A stretch of DNA of 30,495 nt from Bin55 sp028819195 (GTDB lineage: Bacteria > Pseudomonadota > Gammaproteobacteria > Pseudomonadales > Azotimanducaceae): assembly GCA_028819195.1 (NCBI GenBank), contig JAPPMF010000001.1, forward strand, positions 1 through 30,495, read 5' to 3'. The notes beneath the pieces were generated by a model. The model saw only the letters and a list, made by a program, of their open reading frames with translations. It ran no database searches and had not been told where the DNA came from. Position 1 is the stretch's first letter, and the number at the start of each line of letters is the position of its first letter. Below, piece after piece: positions 1 to 7,959 of this stretch. A program made the position numbers and the translations under genes.

Positions 1-154
1 GACTAAATTTTTTTTAAATTTACTGCCTATTGCAATTTATACACACATTCCTTAAGTCTAGTGACACCGACGCCACTGTATTTTCGAGCTAAGAACCACC
101 GAGACTTAAATGAAGGAGAAAACCCTAAAGATTGAATTCACAAGGAGAAGTAGT

Positions 155-271
155 ATGCGTACTTTAATTGTTTTCAAAAATCGTGGCCGCATCGCTAGTG
201 TGTTATGGATTGAAAGGGAATTATCTCGACTAGAAGTTGAGAATGACCCAGTGAAGGATCCAAACAGATAG
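155..271 (+). CDS. Possible small protein, 38 aa, unknown function
   Basis: The ATG at 155 follows an unusually good Shine-Dalgarno for this window (AAGGAG at 142-147, 7 nt spacing). The frame runs 38 codons to TAG at 269-271. The protein begins MRTLIVFKNRG and ends in a charged tail, with no signal peptide or membrane helix. An in-frame ATG at 110 would give 53 residues but has no ribosome site. I do not recognise the family. The case rests on the ribosome site and could be chance. Confidence 0.33.
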   Translation: MRTLIVFKNRGRIASVLWIERELSRLEVENDPVKDPNR

Positions 272-430
272 TTAGTTTTCACCAAGCTGGTTTTTCTTTC
301 GCGACGCTCGGACAAGAAGTAGATATGGAGAGCAATAAAAATCAATCATTTTCGTTAGATTTTGTCCTCGATCTTAAACAGAAATTCTTTACTAATATTC
401 GATTTTTTACTGAAGTAAGTGCTTTTTAAA

Positions 431-697
431 ATGAAGAGAAATCGCACCCGAAGTTTCATTATTTCGGTAATACTCTACCCCATATACTACCTACTTTATA
501 ACGTATTCCTAATCATAGGATTCGGGCTATTGGTGGTGTTGTCGCAAGCTAAAGTCACATTTTCTGATATAAAAGCATTTTTGCACCAACATTGGTATTT
601 TGAGGTGTTCTGGATCATGATTAGTTTCGCGATTCCGGCTGTTCTTTCGATGATCACCTACAACCTATTGATGAGACGCAAAGATCTGACCGAATAG
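431..697 (+). CDS. Small two-helix membrane protein, unknown function
   Basis: The frame encodes 88 residues from ATG 431; a GTG at 419 would add four. The N-terminus is basic (MKRNRTR), followed by a long hydrophobic stretch at about residues 9-37 rich in Ile, Leu, Tyr and Phe. A short polar segment follows, then a second helix at about 56-78, and a basic/acidic tail (MRRKDLTE). This fits a small inner-membrane protein. Neither start has a clear ribosome site and I recognise no family. It stands alone about 100 nt upstream of ftsK on the same strand. The codon pattern and coherent two-helix layout support a real gene, but function is unknown. Confidence 0.5.
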   Translation: MKRNRTRSFIISVILYPIYYLLYNVFLIIGFGLLVVLSQAKVTFSDIKAFLHQHWYFEVFWIMISFAIPAVLSMITYNLLMRRKDLTE

Positions 698-800
698 TAG
701 TCCTACTGGCCATTTGTGATTTTGTTCAAATAAAAAAGGTTTCAAAAACTCACAGAAAAAGTTAAAATAATGTTTTAATGCTTACCTGATCCAAGGAAGG

Positions 801-3095
801 ATGGAAGGGAAGGACGCCCAAAGCATGAAATTTCTACAGTTCGCACTGAGTGCGAGAACACGCAATACTGTACTGCTGTGTTTGATTGCACTTTTCGTAT
901 TTTTGATCCGTGTTTCATACTCTCCGACGGATCCTGCTTGGTCGCACGCTTCCAGTTTAGGCGAAGTGAGCAATATGCTCGGCCGCATGGGGGCTGTAAC
1001 GGTTGACTTTTTGATCCGTTACCTTGGCAACGTCGTGTTTTTGATCCCTGGACTACTCATCTTCAAAGTAGTGGCTGTGTTGAGTAGTACTCGCCAACCA
1101 CCATGGTGGTTTGGACCGATTTCTTTTCTTGGTTTTGCGCTTACACTTTGCTCACTCTGTGTGTTATTTGCACTGTGGTATGGCGGTTCGGTCGTCGATC
1201 TCCAACACTATGGCGGTAGTGTTGGCATGCAATTGGTCTTATTTCTACAACCGCAGCTAGGAACATCTGTATTAGCGCTGTTTTCGATGTTTTCTCTGTT
1301 TGTAGGACTGTGTTTAGCCTTAAGGTTTTCTTGGATTCGGGTTGTTGAATATATGGGAGTGGGTGTACGCAGTTTAAGTGTGGCTAGTTTTGCGATCATA
1401 AAGAAGTTTGTGACGAAATCTCGGGAAAAGAAACCGAAAGCAGAAATCCGGGAAATCACACCACAACCAAAATCCAAATCTACGACTACCAAACCAAAAA
1501 CATCAGCACGGAAACTGAAACGTGAGCGCCGTGCCTCAAGAAGTAAAACTCCTAAAACTCGTGTCGCACCGGTGGTTGGTAATACTACGCGGACTAAAGT
1601 AGCAGCATCAAGTGTCCAAAAGTCCAAGTTGCCTTCATTGAAATTGCTACAGGGTGATCACAAGCAAGTTGTGTCGGAACGTTCGATGGATTCAATCAAT
1701 AGGATTTCAGAAGAATTAGCAACAAAACTCGCTGATTTCGGTGTTGAATCCGAAGTTGTGTCAATTACGTCGGGTCCTGTGGTTACACGGTTTGAATTGC
1801 AACTCGCACCCGGTATTAAAGTAAGTAAAGTTTCCAATTTAGTCAAGGATTTAGCACGTGCACTTGCAGTCACTAGTGTTCGTGTCGTAGAGATCATTCC
1901 CGGAAAATCGGTCATTGGTATTGAAATTCCGAATGATGATCGTTCAACCGTCTATTTGAAGCAAGTACTTGAATCGAGTGCAAGTCACACCAGACGATCT
2001 CCTCTTACTTTAGTTTTAGGAAAGGATGTTGCAGGAAGTTCAGTTTTTGCCGATATAGAACGCATGCCACACCTTTTAGTTGCTGGTACGACTGGTTCGG
2101 GAAAATCAGTTTGTATTAATGCCATGTTAGTCAGTCTGCTGCTCAATGCGACTCCCGAACAAGTACGGTTGATTTTGATTGATCCAAAAATGTTGGAGTT
2201 ATCTACCTATGAAGGAATACCACACTTACTGGCTCCAGTCGTAACTGATATGCAAGAAGCATCGCATTCGCTCAAATGGTGTATCGCTGAAATGGAACGT
2301 CGATATCAACTCATGGCGGCGTTAGGAGTACGAAATCTTACGACTTTCAACTCAAAGATAAGTTTAGCAGAGTCACAGGGTAAAACAATACCTGATCCAT
2401 TACGACCATTTGACAGCCTTGATCAACCTGAACCTCTAAAACCGTTACCCTTGATTGTTGTCATTGTTGATGAATTTGCCGATATGATGATGATTGTTGG
2501 TAAGAAAGTCGAGCAACTCATTGCGCGTCTCGCACAAAAAGCGCGTGCCGCTGGTATTCATTTAGTACTTGCTACACAAAGACCTTCAGTTGATGTGATT
2601 ACCGGTTTAATCAAAGCCAACGTTCCATCTCGGATAAGTTTTCAGGTATCTAGTCAAATAGACTCCCGTACGATTTTGGATCAGGGTGGGGCAGAGCAAT
2701 TATTGGGGCACGGCGACATGTTGTACTTACCAACGGGTAGTGGGGTCCCCATAAGAGTACATGGTGCTTTTGTGTCGGATTCAGATGTAAAGAATATCAC
2801 CGATGGTTGGAGGAAAATACAACAACCCGAATACGTACAGGACGTAACAGCTGGTACAGTTGAGGCAACACCAGGTTCGGTGTTCTCTGATGAGTCAAAT
2901 GAAATCGATGATTTGTATAACGAAGCAGTAAGCTTTGTAGTCGAAAAGCAGAAGGTTTCGATCTCGTCGGTTCAACGAAAGCTCCGTGTGGGTTACAATC
3001 GAGCAGCAAGAATGGTCGAAGCCATGGAGGACAGTGGTATTGTCTCTGAAACTGATACCCAAGGGAACCGGCGTGTATTGGTCACGAGCGTTTAA
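801..3095 (+). CDS. ftsK: DNA translocase FtsK
   Basis: Hexameric ATP-driven DNA translocase at the division septum. It anchors through N-terminal membrane helices, pumps chromosomal DNA and directs XerCD dimer resolution at dif. Hydrophobic segments lie within residues about 20-180. A short basic Lys/Arg/Thr linker (about 205-280) leads to the RecA-like motor, with Walker A GTTGSGKS at 429-436 and Walker B VIVDEFAD at 554-561. A C-terminal winged helix (gamma domain, about 695-760) normally reads KOPS sites. At 764 residues it is far shorter than E. coli FtsK (about 1,330) because the linker is short, a common variant. ATG 801 has a Shine-Dalgarno almost touching it; ATG 825 (residue 9), with AAGGA about 10 nt upstream, is an equally good start. 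The lolA start overlaps the 3' end. Confidence 0.97.
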   Translation: MEGKDAQSMKFLQFALSARTRNTVLLCLIALFVFLIRVSYSPTDPAWSHASSLGEVSNMLGRMGAVTVDFLIRYLGNVVFLIPGLLIFKVVAVLSSTRQPPWWFGPISFLGFALTLCSLCVLFALWYGGSVVDLQHYGGSVGMQLVLFLQPQLGTSVLALFSMFSLFVGLCLALRFSWIRVVEYMGVGVRSLSVASFAIIKKFVTKSREKKPKAEIREITPQPKSKSTTTKPKTSARKLKRERRASRSKTPKTRVAPVVGNTTRTKVAASSVQKSKLPSLKLLQGDHKQVVSERSMDSINRISEELATKLADFGVESEVVSITSGPVVTRFELQLAPGIKVSKVSNLVKDLARALAVTSVRVVEIIPGKSVIGIEIPNDDRSTVYLKQVLESSASHTRRSPLTLVLGKDVAGSSVFADIERMPHLLVAGTTGSGKSVCINAMLVSLLLNATPEQVRLILIDPKMLELSTYEGIPHLLAPVVTDMQEASHSLKWCIAEMERRYQLMAALGVRNLTTFNSKISLAESQGKTIPDPLRPFDSLDQPEPLKPLPLIVVIVDEFADMMMIVGKKVEQLIARLAQKARAAGIHLVLATQRPSVDVITGLIKANVPSRISFQVSSQIDSRTILDQGGAEQLLGHGDMLYLPTGSGVPIRVHGAFVSDSDVKNITDGWRKIQQPEYVQDVTAGTVEATPGSVFSDESNEIDDLYNEAVSFVVEKQKVSISSVQRKLRVGYNRAARMVEAMEDSGIVSETDTQGNRRVLVTSV

Positions 3096-3762
3096 ATTCA
3101 ATTTACTTCTTGTATTGGTTTTTGGTATATCTTTTAGTGGAGTTGGCTTAGCACAAACAACCGAAGATCAAGACGATTCGAAATTGTTATTGGAGAAGTT
3201 GGAAGCTATTGAGACTTTTCAGGCCAACTTCTCCCAGCGACTAGTTCCAGATCTTGGACCTAGCGAGAACGTCTTACAAGGAAAGATTGCGTTCACACGC
3301 CAACCTCAAAGATTCTCCTGGACCGTCACTCAGCCATTTGAGCAATATGTTGTGTTGGAAGACGACGAGTTGACAGTATATGAGCCTGATTTAAAACAGG
3401 TGAGCTACTCTTCACTTGATGACAACTTTCAGTTACCTATCGCCAAGCTTATCATCGAACAGGACGAAACGGTCTTGGCTGACTACGACGTTTCTTATCT
3501 CGAAGCTGAGTCAGGTTCGGGTTCAAGATTCACATTGATTCCAATTCAGACCAACGCTATGTTTAAGCATGTCCGGTTGTTTTTTGATAATCATCGGCTA
3601 GAAGCGATCGAAGTGAAAGATTCATTTGCGAATGTAACCGAGTTTAACTTTTCGGCTATTGAGATCAATGAGCTAATCGAGGATGATGTATTTGTTGTCG
3701 ATATACCCTCCGATACCGAAGTCCTTCGGCTAAATTCGGAAGAAGATGAAGCAAACCAGTAG
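3073..3762 (+). CDS. lolA: Outer-membrane lipoprotein carrier LolA
   Basis: Periplasmic chaperone that takes mature lipoproteins from LolCDE and carries them to LolB at the outer membrane. I chose GTG 3073 because AAGGGAA at 3061-3067 is correctly spaced. It also gives a clean signal peptide: short basic start, hydrophobic core LLLVLVFGISFSGVG, cleavage near GLAQ. The in-frame start at 2986 would put 29 non-signal residues ahead of it. The mature part has the family pattern: an early 'ETFQANFSQ' segment, 'LQGKIAFTRQPQRFSW', and alternating beta strands of an open barrel. Length is 229 residues, slightly above the usual 200-215 because of an acidic C-terminal tail. The gene overlaps ftsK by 23 nt and rarA by 17 nt, so the three are probably co-transcribed and translationally coupled. 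Confidence 0.92.
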   Translation: MYWSRAFKFNLLLVLVFGISFSGVGLAQTTEDQDDSKLLLEKLEAIETFQANFSQRLVPDLGPSENVLQGKIAFTRQPQRFSWTVTQPFEQYVVLEDDELTVYEPDLKQVSYSSLDDNFQLPIAKLIIEQDETVLADYDVSYLEAESGSGSRFTLIPIQTNAMFKHVRLFFDNHRLEAIEVKDSFANVTEFNFSAIEINELIEDDVFVVDIPSDTEVLRLNSEEDEANQ

Positions 3763-5047
3763 TGTTACTGGCTCGTTAAATCCCGCTCCCTTAGCGGTTC
3801 GAGTCCGACCAAAACAGTTAGAGGAAATTTTCGGTCAAGAACATCTTCTTGGTATGGGTAAGCCAATCCGTCGCTTGCTTGAGCATCGAGACGTTTGTTC
3901 GATGATATTGTGGGGACCACCGGGGTCAGGAAAAACTACTCTAGCACGAATTCTCGTTGAGAATGCCCATGCAAATATGATCGAAATGTCCGCGGTGTTA
4001 GCAGGTGTACGAGATGTGAGGAAAGCAATCGACGATGCAAAACAAAGACTAGATATCAGGACCGTGGTGTTTGTCGATGAGGTTCATCGCTTCAATAAAG
4101 CACAACAAGATGCTTTTTTACCTCATGTTGAAGACGGAACGATAACGTTTATCGGCGCAACAACTGAAAATCCGTCCTTTGAAGTCATTTCACCTTTATT
4201 GTCACGTACACGAGTTTTTGTCCTGAAAAGACTCTCCGATACAGCACTAGCAAACGTGATTTCAAGAGCCTTAGAGGATGAATATGACGGGATAACTTTG
4301 TCTGTCGATTGTCTAAATACGGTCTGTCAGTTCGCTGATGGAGATGCCCGACGCGCGTTAAATCTCTTAGAACTAGCAGAGCAATTCGCTACCGGAAATC
4401 AAATTGAACTCGAGGACATTCAGCAAGCAAGTGGCAACATGTATCGTCAGTTTGATAAAGGTGGAGACGAGTTTTACGATCAGATCTCCGTATTACACAA
4501 AACACTACGTGGTAGTGATCCAGATGCGGCAATCTATTGGTTTACCCGCATGATTGATGGAGGTTGTGATCCACTCTATATAGCACGGCGGTTACTACGG
4601 TTTGCAACTGAAGATATAGGGACAGCGGATCCTAGAGCACTGACTATTGCACGGGATGCTTGGGATACGTTTGCCCGTCTAGGCTCACCCGAAGGAGAGT
4701 TAGCTTTAGCATGTGCGGTCGTTTACTTAGCTTGTGCACCCAAAAGTAATGCAGTTTATCGCGCGGCTAAAACAGCATCAGAATACGTGCAATCACATCC
4801 TTCTTGGCCGGTACCATTAAGGTTCAGAAATGCACCGACTCCGTTAATGAAGTCACTCGATTACGGTAAAGACTACAAATATGCACACAACGAACCGGAT
4901 GCATTTGTTTCGGATGAGCGATATTTTCCAGATGAGATGAAAGATGAATTGTTTTATCAACCAAGCGACAGAGGATTAGAATCTCGTATTGCAGAGCGGC
5001 TACAACGTTTGAAAGAAATAACGAGTAATCGTCGTACAAAAGAATAA
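3746..5047 (+). CDS. rarA: Replication-associated recombination protein RarA (MgsA)
   Basis: AAA+ ATPase related to clamp loaders and to eukaryotic WRNIP1/Mgs1, acting at stalled replication forks. The protein has 433 residues, close to the normal size. It shows an N-terminal 'RVRPKQLEEIFGQEHLLG' lead-in, Walker A GPPGSGKT at 57-64, Walker B VDEVHRFNKAQQDAF starting at 110, sensor 1 GATTENPSF near 137, and an arginine-finger region SPLLSRTRVF at 149-158. The C-terminal tetramerisation region includes SDPDAAIYWFTRMIDGGCDP and ARRLLRFATEDIGTADP. The start overlaps the end of lolA by 17 nt in another frame. The ftsK-lolA-rarA-serS order is a familiar gammaproteobacterial arrangement. Confidence 0.96.
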   Translation: MKQTSSVTGSLNPAPLAVRVRPKQLEEIFGQEHLLGMGKPIRRLLEHRDVCSMILWGPPGSGKTTLARILVENAHANMIEMSAVLAGVRDVRKAIDDAKQRLDIRTVVFVDEVHRFNKAQQDAFLPHVEDGTITFIGATTENPSFEVISPLLSRTRVFVLKRLSDTALANVISRALEDEYDGITLSVDCLNTVCQFADGDARRALNLLELAEQFATGNQIELEDIQQASGNMYRQFDKGGDEFYDQISVLHKTLRGSDPDAAIYWFTRMIDGGCDPLYIARRLLRFATEDIGTADPRALTIARDAWDTFARLGSPEGELALACAVVYLACAPKSNAVYRAAKTASEYVQSHPSWPVPLRFRNAPTPLMKSLDYGKDYKYAHNEPDAFVSDERYFPDEMKDELFYQPSDRGLESRIAERLQRLKEITSNRRTKE

Positions 5048-5111
5048 ACTTCTAATTGTCACAACCGTAACATAACTCAATTTTTGACCATAACCGTTCA
5101 CTAGTACTTTT

Positions 5112-6392
5112 ATGCTCGATCCAAGAAAACTTCGTCAGAACCCCGAAGGGATTGCTGCAGCATTAGCAGTACGTGGGTTTGAACTCGAACTTGACAAATA
5201 TCGAGATTTAGAAAAATCTCGATCAGACTTACAGATAGAGATGGAACGGCTGCAGCACGAACGTAATGTTGCGTCGAAGGAGATTGGTCGTGCCAAACAA
5301 GCTGGCGAAGATATCCAACCCTTAGTTGAATCTCTGGGTGATCTCGGTACTAAACTTGATTCTGTTCGACATGAATTTCAGCAAGTACATAGTGAATTGA
5401 ACGATTTCATGTTGCACATTCCTAATATTCCGGACGAATCGGTACCGCCTGGTGAAACGGATGAAGACAATCCGGTTCTTTACAAGTGGGGGGAACCGCC
5501 AGAATTTGACTTTCCAGCTGAAGATCACGTGCAAGTTGCAGGTACAGCGTTAGATTTTGAAGCTTCTGCCCGTTTGTCCGGAAGTCGGTTTTCGGTAATG
5601 TGGGGACCATTAGTGCAATTACATCGAAGTTTGATTCAGTTCATGTTAGATGTTCATACTGAGGAACATGGCTATGAAGAAGTCTATGTTCCCTATATCG
5701 TGAATCGTGAAACCATGACGGCAACTGGTCAGTTACCAAAATTCGAAGACGACGTGTTCTTTGTGCGAGGCGAAATTGACCGATTTTTAATTCCTACCGC
5801 AGAAGTACCAGTCACCAATATTGTTCGAGAACAAATCTTAGAGGGAGCTGAGTTACCGTTAAAGTTTGTGAGTCACACACCTTGTTTTCGACGAGAATCT
5901 GGGAGTCACGGAAAGGACACTCGGGGATTAATCCGATTACATCAATTTGAAAAGGTTGAACTCGTACAAATCACTCATCCCGATCAGTCTTGGCAAGCTC
6001 TCGATGAGATTGTTGCGAATGCCGAAACCATCTTACAACGTTTAGAACTACCATATCGTGCCGTTGCTTTATGTGGTGGTGATTTAGGTTTTGCAGCAGC
6101 AAAGACGATTGATCTTGAGGTATGGTTACCGGGTTTTAATCGTTATCGCGAGGTGTCATCGATTAGTAATTTTTTGGACTTTCAGGCCCGACGTGCCCAA
6201 GCTCGTTTTCGCGAGGCAGCGGAATCTCGACCAGAACTAGTACATACCTTGAATGGATCGGGATTAGCAATCGGTCGTACTTTATTAGCTATCTTGGAAA
6301 ATTACCAAGATGGAAAGGGAGGAGTATTGATTCCAAAGGCACTCTTGCCTTATACCCGAGGTCGCGAACGGCTCAACTTCAAACAGTATTGA
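5112..6392 (+). CDS. serS: Seryl-tRNA synthetase
   Basis: Class II aminoacyl-tRNA synthetase that charges serine onto tRNA-Ser in the cytoplasm. The 426 residues match the usual length. Residues 1-105 form the long antiparallel coiled-coil arm that contacts the tRNA-Ser variable arm, rich in Glu/Lys/Arg. The catalytic core follows: TAEVPVTN at 229-236, motif 2 FRRESGSHGKDTRGLIRLHQ from 259, and motif 3 NGSGLAIGRTLLAILENYQ near the C-terminus. ATG 5112 gives the standard family start MLDPRKLRQNPE. A 64-nt gap separates it from rarA, so it may have its own promoter or read through. A tRNA-Ser gene lies 1.4 kb downstream on the opposite strand. Confidence 0.98.
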   Translation: MLDPRKLRQNPEGIAAALAVRGFELELDKYRDLEKSRSDLQIEMERLQHERNVASKEIGRAKQAGEDIQPLVESLGDLGTKLDSVRHEFQQVHSELNDFMLHIPNIPDESVPPGETDEDNPVLYKWGEPPEFDFPAEDHVQVAGTALDFEASARLSGSRFSVMWGPLVQLHRSLIQFMLDVHTEEHGYEEVYVPYIVNRETMTATGQLPKFEDDVFFVRGEIDRFLIPTAEVPVTNIVREQILEGAELPLKFVSHTPCFRRESGSHGKDTRGLIRLHQFEKVELVQITHPDQSWQALDEIVANAETILQRLELPYRAVALCGGDLGFAAAKTIDLEVWLPGFNRYREVSSISNFLDFQARRAQARFREAAESRPELVHTLNGSGLAIGRTLLAILENYQDGKGGVLIPKALLPYTRGRERLNFKQY

Positions 6393-6507
6393 AAACACGA
6401 TAGGTTCGCATAATCCCCACACGTCCTTGCTCAAGTCGATTGCGGAGAAATTCGTACACCAATTGAAAGGAGATTTGATTTCGTCGTAGCTCCGCGTCCG
6501 TAAACAA
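6379..6507 (-). CDS. Doubtful 42-aa ORF at the end of the tus operon
   Basis: On the minus strand, nine nt after the tusE stop, a TTG at 6507 opens a 42-codon frame ending in TGA at 6379-6381, just inside the convergent end of serS. The peptide begins MFTDAELRRNQISFQ and continues with amphipathic, Leu/Arg-rich helix-like sequence. It has no convincing ribosome site and no recognised family. The same frame extends upstream into tusE, so it could be a relic or chance. I list it because the composition looks protein-like and the gap between convergent genes has no clear terminator. Confidence 0.18.
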   Translation of the reverse strand: MFTDAELRRNQISFQLVYEFLRNRLEQGRVGIMRTYRVFNTV

Positions 6508-6515
6508 ACACTTAA

Positions 6516-6821
6516 CTAAATACAATCGGTTGGCTTGGGTAGACCACTGATTTGGGCGACTACGCGAGTGGTTTGATTAGTAAAGAGTTCACTCAGTCTG
6601 ATTGAATTAGCAAGATTTGGAGCTGTTGTTTGGACAACTTTCATCAAAGGGCGCATACTTGGACTCATACCAGTTTTGGTGTAAAAGTCTCGCACTGCAC
6701 GAATGACAAGCCAATGCTCGTCGGTTAGGTTCACGTTGAGCTCGGCTGCGACTGACTTCGCATAGTCAATCGTCCAACTTCGCGGGTCGGCTAAAAATCC
6801 CTCGTCATCAACTTCGATCAT
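6516..6821 (-). CDS. tusE: Sulfur relay protein TusE (DsrC family)
   Basis: Final carrier of the Tus persulfide relay: it accepts sulfur from TusD in the TusBCD complex and hands it to MnmA for 2-thiolation of wobble uridine (s2U34) in tRNA Lys, Glu and Gln. The 101-residue protein has the family N-terminus 'VDDEGFLADPRSWT', the central 'LTDEHWLVIRAVRDFY' and the C-terminus GLPKPTDCI, whose penultimate Cys100 is the sulfur carrier. The second Cys found about ten residues earlier in dissimilatory DsrC is absent (TTRVVAQISG instead). This supports the tRNA-thiolation role over sulfite reduction. The start overlaps the tusB stop by 4 nt (ATGA). It is the last gene of tusDCBE. Confidence 0.93.
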   Translation of the reverse strand: MIEVDDEGFLADPRSWTIDYAKSVAAELNVNLTDEHWLVIRAVRDFYTKTGMSPSMRPLMKVVQTTAPNLANSIRLSELFTNQTTRVVAQISGLPKPTDCI

Positions 6822-7066
6822 TTCCAGGTTGCTGACTTGGAAGTATTCACAATTAAATCAACCCAATCTTCAAAAGAAACTAAACGAATATTTGCCGGTA
6901 TCTCAATACCTCGGCCTTGAACATCGGACGCTAACGCATAACTGTTAGAACAGTCCAGTTCTCGTGCCTCATAGACACCGTTTCCAACGAAGAGTACACA
7001 ATCTGTTGGATTCATGATCTCTGAACAGAGTTTTAAACCAGTCTTGCTGTAGACAATGTGAAGCAT
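6818..7066 (-). CDS. tusB: Sulfur relay subunit TusB (DsrH family)
   Basis: Small subunit of the heterohexameric TusBCD complex in the tRNA s2U sulfur relay. The protein has 82 residues, slightly short for the family. It begins 'MLHIVYSK', followed by 'DCVLFVGNGVYEAR', the typical DsrH strand-loop-helix. Assignment relies on this pattern and on its position between tusC and tusE. TusB is poorly conserved, so sequence alone would give moderate confidence; the operon makes it strong. The gene overlaps tusC by 1 nt (TGATG) and tusE by 4 nt. Confidence 0.9.
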   Translation of the reverse strand: MLHIVYSKTGLKLCSEIMNPTDCVLFVGNGVYEARELDCSNSYALASDVQGRGIEIPANIRLVSFEDWVDLIVNTSKSATWK

Positions 7067-7404
7067 CAGTCGTTCACGATCAAGTCATTATTCAAAAGTA
7101 AATGATGAAACTGTGCACGGTCGACAACACTGACGAAAGATGGAAGTTTTTTCAAGTCTATTTGACGATCAATTAGGCTTTGCTGATCAACAAACACATT
7201 TTCGATATCAAAGGATTGAAGCGTCGACCATTTCGTCGCCGTATCCCGGTATTTCGAATCACCTTGTAACAATTGGTACACTCCATCTTGTAAGAACAAC
7301 ACCGTAGTTGGTTGTTCCATCACACCACTCACAAGAATCATATCAATCGTTTCATTTGCAATAGCGCCTGGGGGTTTTGTTATGACGTAAGTGACGGATC
7401 TCAT
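7066..7404 (-). CDS. tusC: Sulfur relay subunit TusC (DsrF family)
   Basis: Subunit of TusBCD in the 2-thiouridine pathway. The 112 residues show the DsrE/F fold pattern: an N-terminal strand (RSVTYVITKPPG), 'ANETIDMILVSGVMEQPTTVLFLQDGVYQLL', and the late segment 'VVDRAQFHHLLLNNDLIVND', which is typical of TusC C-termini. The ATG overlaps the tusD stop by one base (TAATG) and its own stop overlaps the tusB start, showing translational coupling. The N-terminal Ser/Gly-rich segment is somewhat shorter than in E. coli. Confidence 0.91.
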   Translation of the reverse strand: MRSVTYVITKPPGAIANETIDMILVSGVMEQPTTVLFLQDGVYQLLQGDSKYRDTATKWSTLQSFDIENVFVDQQSLIDRQIDLKKLPSFVSVVDRAQFHHLLLNNDLIVND

Positions 7405-7772
7405 TAGAGAAACACCACTATACGGTCTGAAAGACTCATTTGTTCAATAAAAACTCCAAGTCCTATCACAACGAATGGTTCTACATCCTGAATACCATCT
7501 GAGTCCTGATTCACCCCACGGCGATGGGAAGCACCAACACAAACATTCAATTCCACACGATGTTCTAAAGCAAACTGTTTCCATTCATCTTGAATGTTGA
7601 GTTCATCCTTCGGGACTTTGAAGGATGGATTTACGATCGACACGGCGTCTTTATAAAAAAATACAGTCTGAATCTGATGATTTTGCTTTAGTGTCGCTTG
7701 TGCGAAACGGAGTGCATGAAGGCATGCGTCCGTGGAATAGGGAGCACCTTGAACGAGCAAACTAATTTTCAT
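7404..7772 (-). CDS. tusD: Sulfur relay sulfurtransferase TusD (DsrE family)
   Basis: Active subunit of TusBCD: it receives persulfide sulfur from TusA and passes it to TusE. The 122 residues start MKISLLVQGAPYS, a standard DsrE/TusD opening. The catalytic cysteine is Cys78 in 'VELNVCVGASHRRGV', matching the E. coli TusD active-site context. It ends 'LGVFIEQMSLSDRIVVFL', also family-typical. There is no Shine-Dalgarno; only 19 nt separate the ATG from the 3' end of the tRNA-Ser gene on the same strand. The mRNA 5' end is therefore probably set by tRNA processing. Confidence 0.94.
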   Translation of the reverse strand: MKISLLVQGAPYSTDACLHALRFAQATLKQNHQIQTVFFYKDAVSIVNPSFKVPKDELNIQDEWKQFALEHRVELNVCVGASHRRGVNQDSDGIQDVEPFVVIGLGVFIEQMSLSDRIVVFL

Positions 7773-7791
7773 AGTGAAGAGAGGTTCACAA

Positions 7792-7881
7792 TGGCGGAGG
7801 GGCGGGGATTCGAACCCCGGGAGGCGATAAAACCTCGCTGGTTTTCAAAACCAGTGCTTTCGACCACTCAGCCACCCCTCC
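7792..7881 (-). tRNA. tRNA-Ser (anticodon TGA)
   Basis: Read on the minus strand, the 90-nt element starts GGAGGGG and ends CCCCTCC-G-CCA, giving a perfect 7-bp acceptor stem with discriminator G and an encoded CCA. The D-arm begins TGGCTGAGTGG. The anticodon arm is CTGGT-TTTGAAA-ACCAG, with TGA at positions 34-36 (serine, UCA codons). A long variable arm of class II type follows, then the T-arm CGGGG-TTCGAAT-CCCCG. It lies between the GST gene and tusD on the same strand and near serS. Confidence 0.98.
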
Positions 7882-7931
7882 CAATAGTGTTTATTTACCG
7901 AGGTAACTTGCGACTTAGGATTAAAAGATAC

Positions 7932-7949
7932 AACTAAGTATAATTAGTT
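7932..7949 (-). terminator. Weak AT-rich hairpin after the GST gene
   Basis: AACTAA-GTATAA-TTAGTT is a perfect 6-bp inverted repeat that extends by a G-T pair on the minus strand. It begins 10 nt after the GST stop and is followed on the minus strand by GTATCTTTTAATC. It could be a weak intrinsic terminator, but the stem is all but AT-only, so read-through into the tRNA-Ser gene is likely. Confidence 0.25.
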
Positions 7950-7959
7950 ATTACGAAGA

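Noticed and set aside
106..345. 79-codon minus-strand frame near the left edge
   Set aside because: It lies antisense to the better-supported small ORF at 155-271, has no ribosome site, and its composition (Ser/Arg/Phe mix) looks like non-coding sequence.
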